From Leifsonia sp. Leaf264 (GTDB lineage Bacteria; Actinomycetota; Actinomycetes; Actinomycetales; Microbacteriaceae): 64,000 nt of DNA. This document shows positions 62,427-64,000 of the stretch, piece by piece. Each line of letters opens with the position of its first letter. The stretch's first letter is position 1. Below the pieces are notes generated by a model. It searched no databases, was not told the origin of the DNA, and saw only the letters and a list, made by a program, of their open reading frames with translations. The position numbers and the translations under genes were made by a program. Location: NCBI RefSeq assembly GCF_001422325.1, contig NZ_LMMR01000010.1, positions 1 through 64,000 on the forward strand. The letters run 5' to 3'.

Positions 62427-62550
62427 GGTCATCCTCCGCCGGTGCACGCGTCGTTTCGTGCAGTCTGCCAATGATCGCGGATGAGCGGAACTCCTGTCTA
62501 CCGATCAGTGTCACGATCGGGGACGAGAGGTGTACGCGAAACCATGGTGT

Positions 62551-62637
62551 TTTGTTAGGACCGCTAATAAACTCTATGTAACGAATGTGTGAACCCGTTG
62601 ACCTCGCCGGGCAAAGAGGCCATAGTTTCGTCAACGG
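62551..62637 (+). promoter_or_regulatory. operator and promoter of the second sugar ABC operon
   Basis: An inverted repeat TTTGTTAG (62551-62558) / CTAATAAA (62564-62571) has the same half-site as the ROK gene operator at 48740. Downstream, TTGACC (62598-62603) and CATAGT (62621-62626) with a 17-base spacer form a good sigma-A promoter, itself bracketed by ccgttgac/gtcaacgg (62595-62602, 62630-62637). The gap 62427-62785 contains these and a ~150-base leader; no further gene is seen. Confidence 0.6.
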
Positions 62638-62785
62638 TGAATGAATCTGATCGTTTACCCGCAGTATCCGTCAAGAAGTGTCAGAAAGTTCGCACTTTCA
62701 GTGCTTCCACGGCGTACGCACTGGGGCGTGCACGACATGCGCATCCGCAGTGCATCACCCCTTATCCAAGAGTGAGGAAGTACTG

Positions 62786-64000
62786 ATGAAGAAGTCCCTG
62801 CGCGTCGGTGCCGTGGTCGCGACAGCGGCCCTGGCCACCATGACGCTCGCCTCGTGCGGTTTCGGCAGCGGTTCGAGCGACGACTCCAGCGGATCGGCGA
62901 CAACGCTGAATCTGCTCGTCCCCAGCTATTCCGACAACACCCAGGGCCTCTGGGAGACCGTGATCGATGGCTTCGAGAAGAAGTACCCCGACATCACCGT
63001 CAAGCTCGAGGTGCAGTCGTGGGACAACCTCAACGACGTCGTGACCACGAAGATCCAGGCCGACCAGGCGCCGGACATTATGAACGGCGGGCCCTTCGCC
63101 GGCTTCGCCGCCGACGACCTGCTCTACCCGATCAAGGACGTGGTCTCGGCGGACACCCTCGCCGACTTCCAGGACTCCTTCGTGCAGGTGTCCTCCGTCG
63201 GTGACACCCAGTACGGCGCGCCCCTCATCGCCAGTGCCCGCGCCCTGTTCGTGAACAACGACCTGCTGAAGCAGGCCGGAGTCGCGACGCCCCCCACCAC
63301 GTGGGACGAGCTGCTCGCCGACGCCAAGAAGATCTCGGCCCTCGGCGGCGGCGTCGCCGGCTACGGCATGCCGCTCGGCTCCGAGGAGGCCCAGGCCGAG
63401 AGTGCGGTCTGGTTCTACGGCGGAGGCGGAACCTTCGGCAACGCCGATGAGATCACCATCGACGGAGTCCCCGCCAACCTCGAAGCAGCCACCTTCATGC
63501 AGAAGATGATCGACGAGGGCGCCACCCAGGCCGACGCCGGTTCGACCGACCGCAGCCCGCTCATGGACATCTTCGTGCAGGGCAAGGTCGGCATGCAGGT
63601 CGGCCTTCCGCCGACAGTCGGCCAGATCGCCGAGGGCAACCCCGACCTCGACTACTCGATCGTCCCCATCCCCACGAAGGACGGCTCGCCGTTCACCCTG
63701 GGCGTCGCCGACCACCTGATGGCCTTCAAGAACGACGGCAAGAAGCAGGACGCGATCACGAAGTTCCTCGACTACTACTACACGCCCGACGTCTACGTGC
63801 CGTGGGTGAAGACCGAGGGCTTCCTGCCCACCACGAAGTCCGGAGCCGAGGCCCTCGCCTCGGAGGCCGACCTCAAGCCGTTCCTCGACGTGCTGCCCGC
63901 AGCGCAGTTCTACCCGAACACCAACCCGAAGTGGGACGCCACCAACGCGGCGTTCAAGAGCACCATCGGCAAGCTCGCCCAGGGCGACGACCCCGAGGCC
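62786..64000 (+). CDS. sugar ABC transporter substrate-binding lipoprotein (3' end missing)
   Basis: The first 405 codons of an extracellular binding protein; no stop is reached before the window ends. The signal peptide carries the lipobox LASC with Cys24. The mature part reads TTLNLLVPSYSDNTQG, then FEKKYPDITVKLEVQSW and NDLLKQAGVATPPTTWDELL, typical of family 1 sugar-binding proteins. Only a few dozen residues should be missing. The ribosome site is gaggaag before ATG 62786. Permease genes are expected to the right. Confidence 0.9.
   Translation, partial: MKKSLRVGAVVATAALATMTLASCGFGSGSSDDSSGSATTLNLLVPSYSDNTQGLWETVIDGFEKKYPDITVKLEVQSWDNLNDVVTTKIQADQAPDIMNGGPFAGFAADDLLYPIKDVVSADTLADFQDSFVQVSSVGDTQYGAPLIASARALFVNNDLLKQAGVATPPTTWDELLADAKKISALGGGVAGYGMPLGSEEAQAESAVWFYGGGGTFGNADEITIDGVPANLEAATFMQKMIDEGATQADAGSTDRSPLMDIFVQGKVGMQVGLPPTVGQIAEGNPDLDYSIVPIPTKDGSPFTLGVADHLMAFKNDGKKQDAITKFLDYYYTPDVYVPWVKTEGFLPTTKSGAEALASEADLKPFLDVLPAAQFYPNTNPKWDATNAAFKSTIGKLAQGDDPEA

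Overview
The window is high-G+C, densely packed actinobacterial DNA. Codon choice, the many GTG starts, the frequent ggatgc/gcatcc words, and leaderless promoters with a TANNNT box 6-10 bases before the start codon all point to a Microbacteriaceae-type chromosome. I see no rRNA, tRNA, CRISPR array, phage block or recognisable insertion sequence. About 57 protein-coding genes can be supported. Two of these run off, or may run off, the window edges; the right-edge sugar-binding lipoprotein has no stop codon inside the window.

Layout. 0-1.3 kb: an AbiEi/DUF559-like protein gene flanked by related 28-base repeats. 1.4-7.5 kb: a KhtTU-like K+/H+ antiporter pair, SURF1, a DUF3817 membrane protein, guaA and ldh, with a nested palindrome/terminator region after guaA. 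7.5-10.2 kb: a DGPF/YciI protein with its ECF42-type sigma factor (and a matching promoter), then a Bax-inhibitor-like membrane protein. 10.4-18.3 kb: a glycerophosphodiesterase, pcrA helicase, FUSC protein, Nudix hydrolase, and a large membrane protein whose serine-hydrolase catalytic elements sit at its two ends. 18.5-25.9 kb: sucC-sucD-membrane protein-DUF6350(PerM-like)-purN-purH, a gene order also known from Mycobacterium. 26-28.4 kb: a Leu/Val-type amino acid dehydrogenase and a membrane-anchored dimethylargininase fusion.

28.3-35.5 kb (minus strand): a four-gene MacB/FtsX-type ABC operon; one ATPase carries a C-terminal AbrB-like hairpin. 35.6-39.6 kb: a promoter, a 28-codon small ORF, and a heterodimeric multidrug-type ABC exporter. 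39.7-41.7 kb (minus strand): a fold-III PLP decarboxylase (ornithine/lysine type) with a small membrane protein and a leader containing two mutually exclusive hairpins. 41.8-44.7 kb: a stand-alone receiver, then a NarL-type response regulator and histidine kinase. 44.7-48.6 kb: an alkyltransferase-like protein, a GNAT acetyltransferase, icd and an ABC-F ATPase.

48.7-58.2 kb: an amino-sugar locus. A ROK repressor, a sugar ABC importer, a GH3 beta-N-acetylglucosaminidase without signal peptide, a ROK sugar kinase and nagB lie in one direction, with nagA convergent. Together they would import a GlcNAc-containing oligosaccharide, split it in the cytoplasm, phosphorylate the GlcNAc, deacetylate it and deaminate it to fructose-6-phosphate. 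58.3-60.6 kb: purU and an MFS exporter with a short upstream ORF. 60.6-64 kb: a DeoR-type regulator and ROK kinase diverge from a second sugar ABC operon cut by the window edge. The most interesting signals are regulatory: a shared operator before sucCD and icd, the decarboxylase leader, the small ORFs before exporters, and the ROK-type operators.
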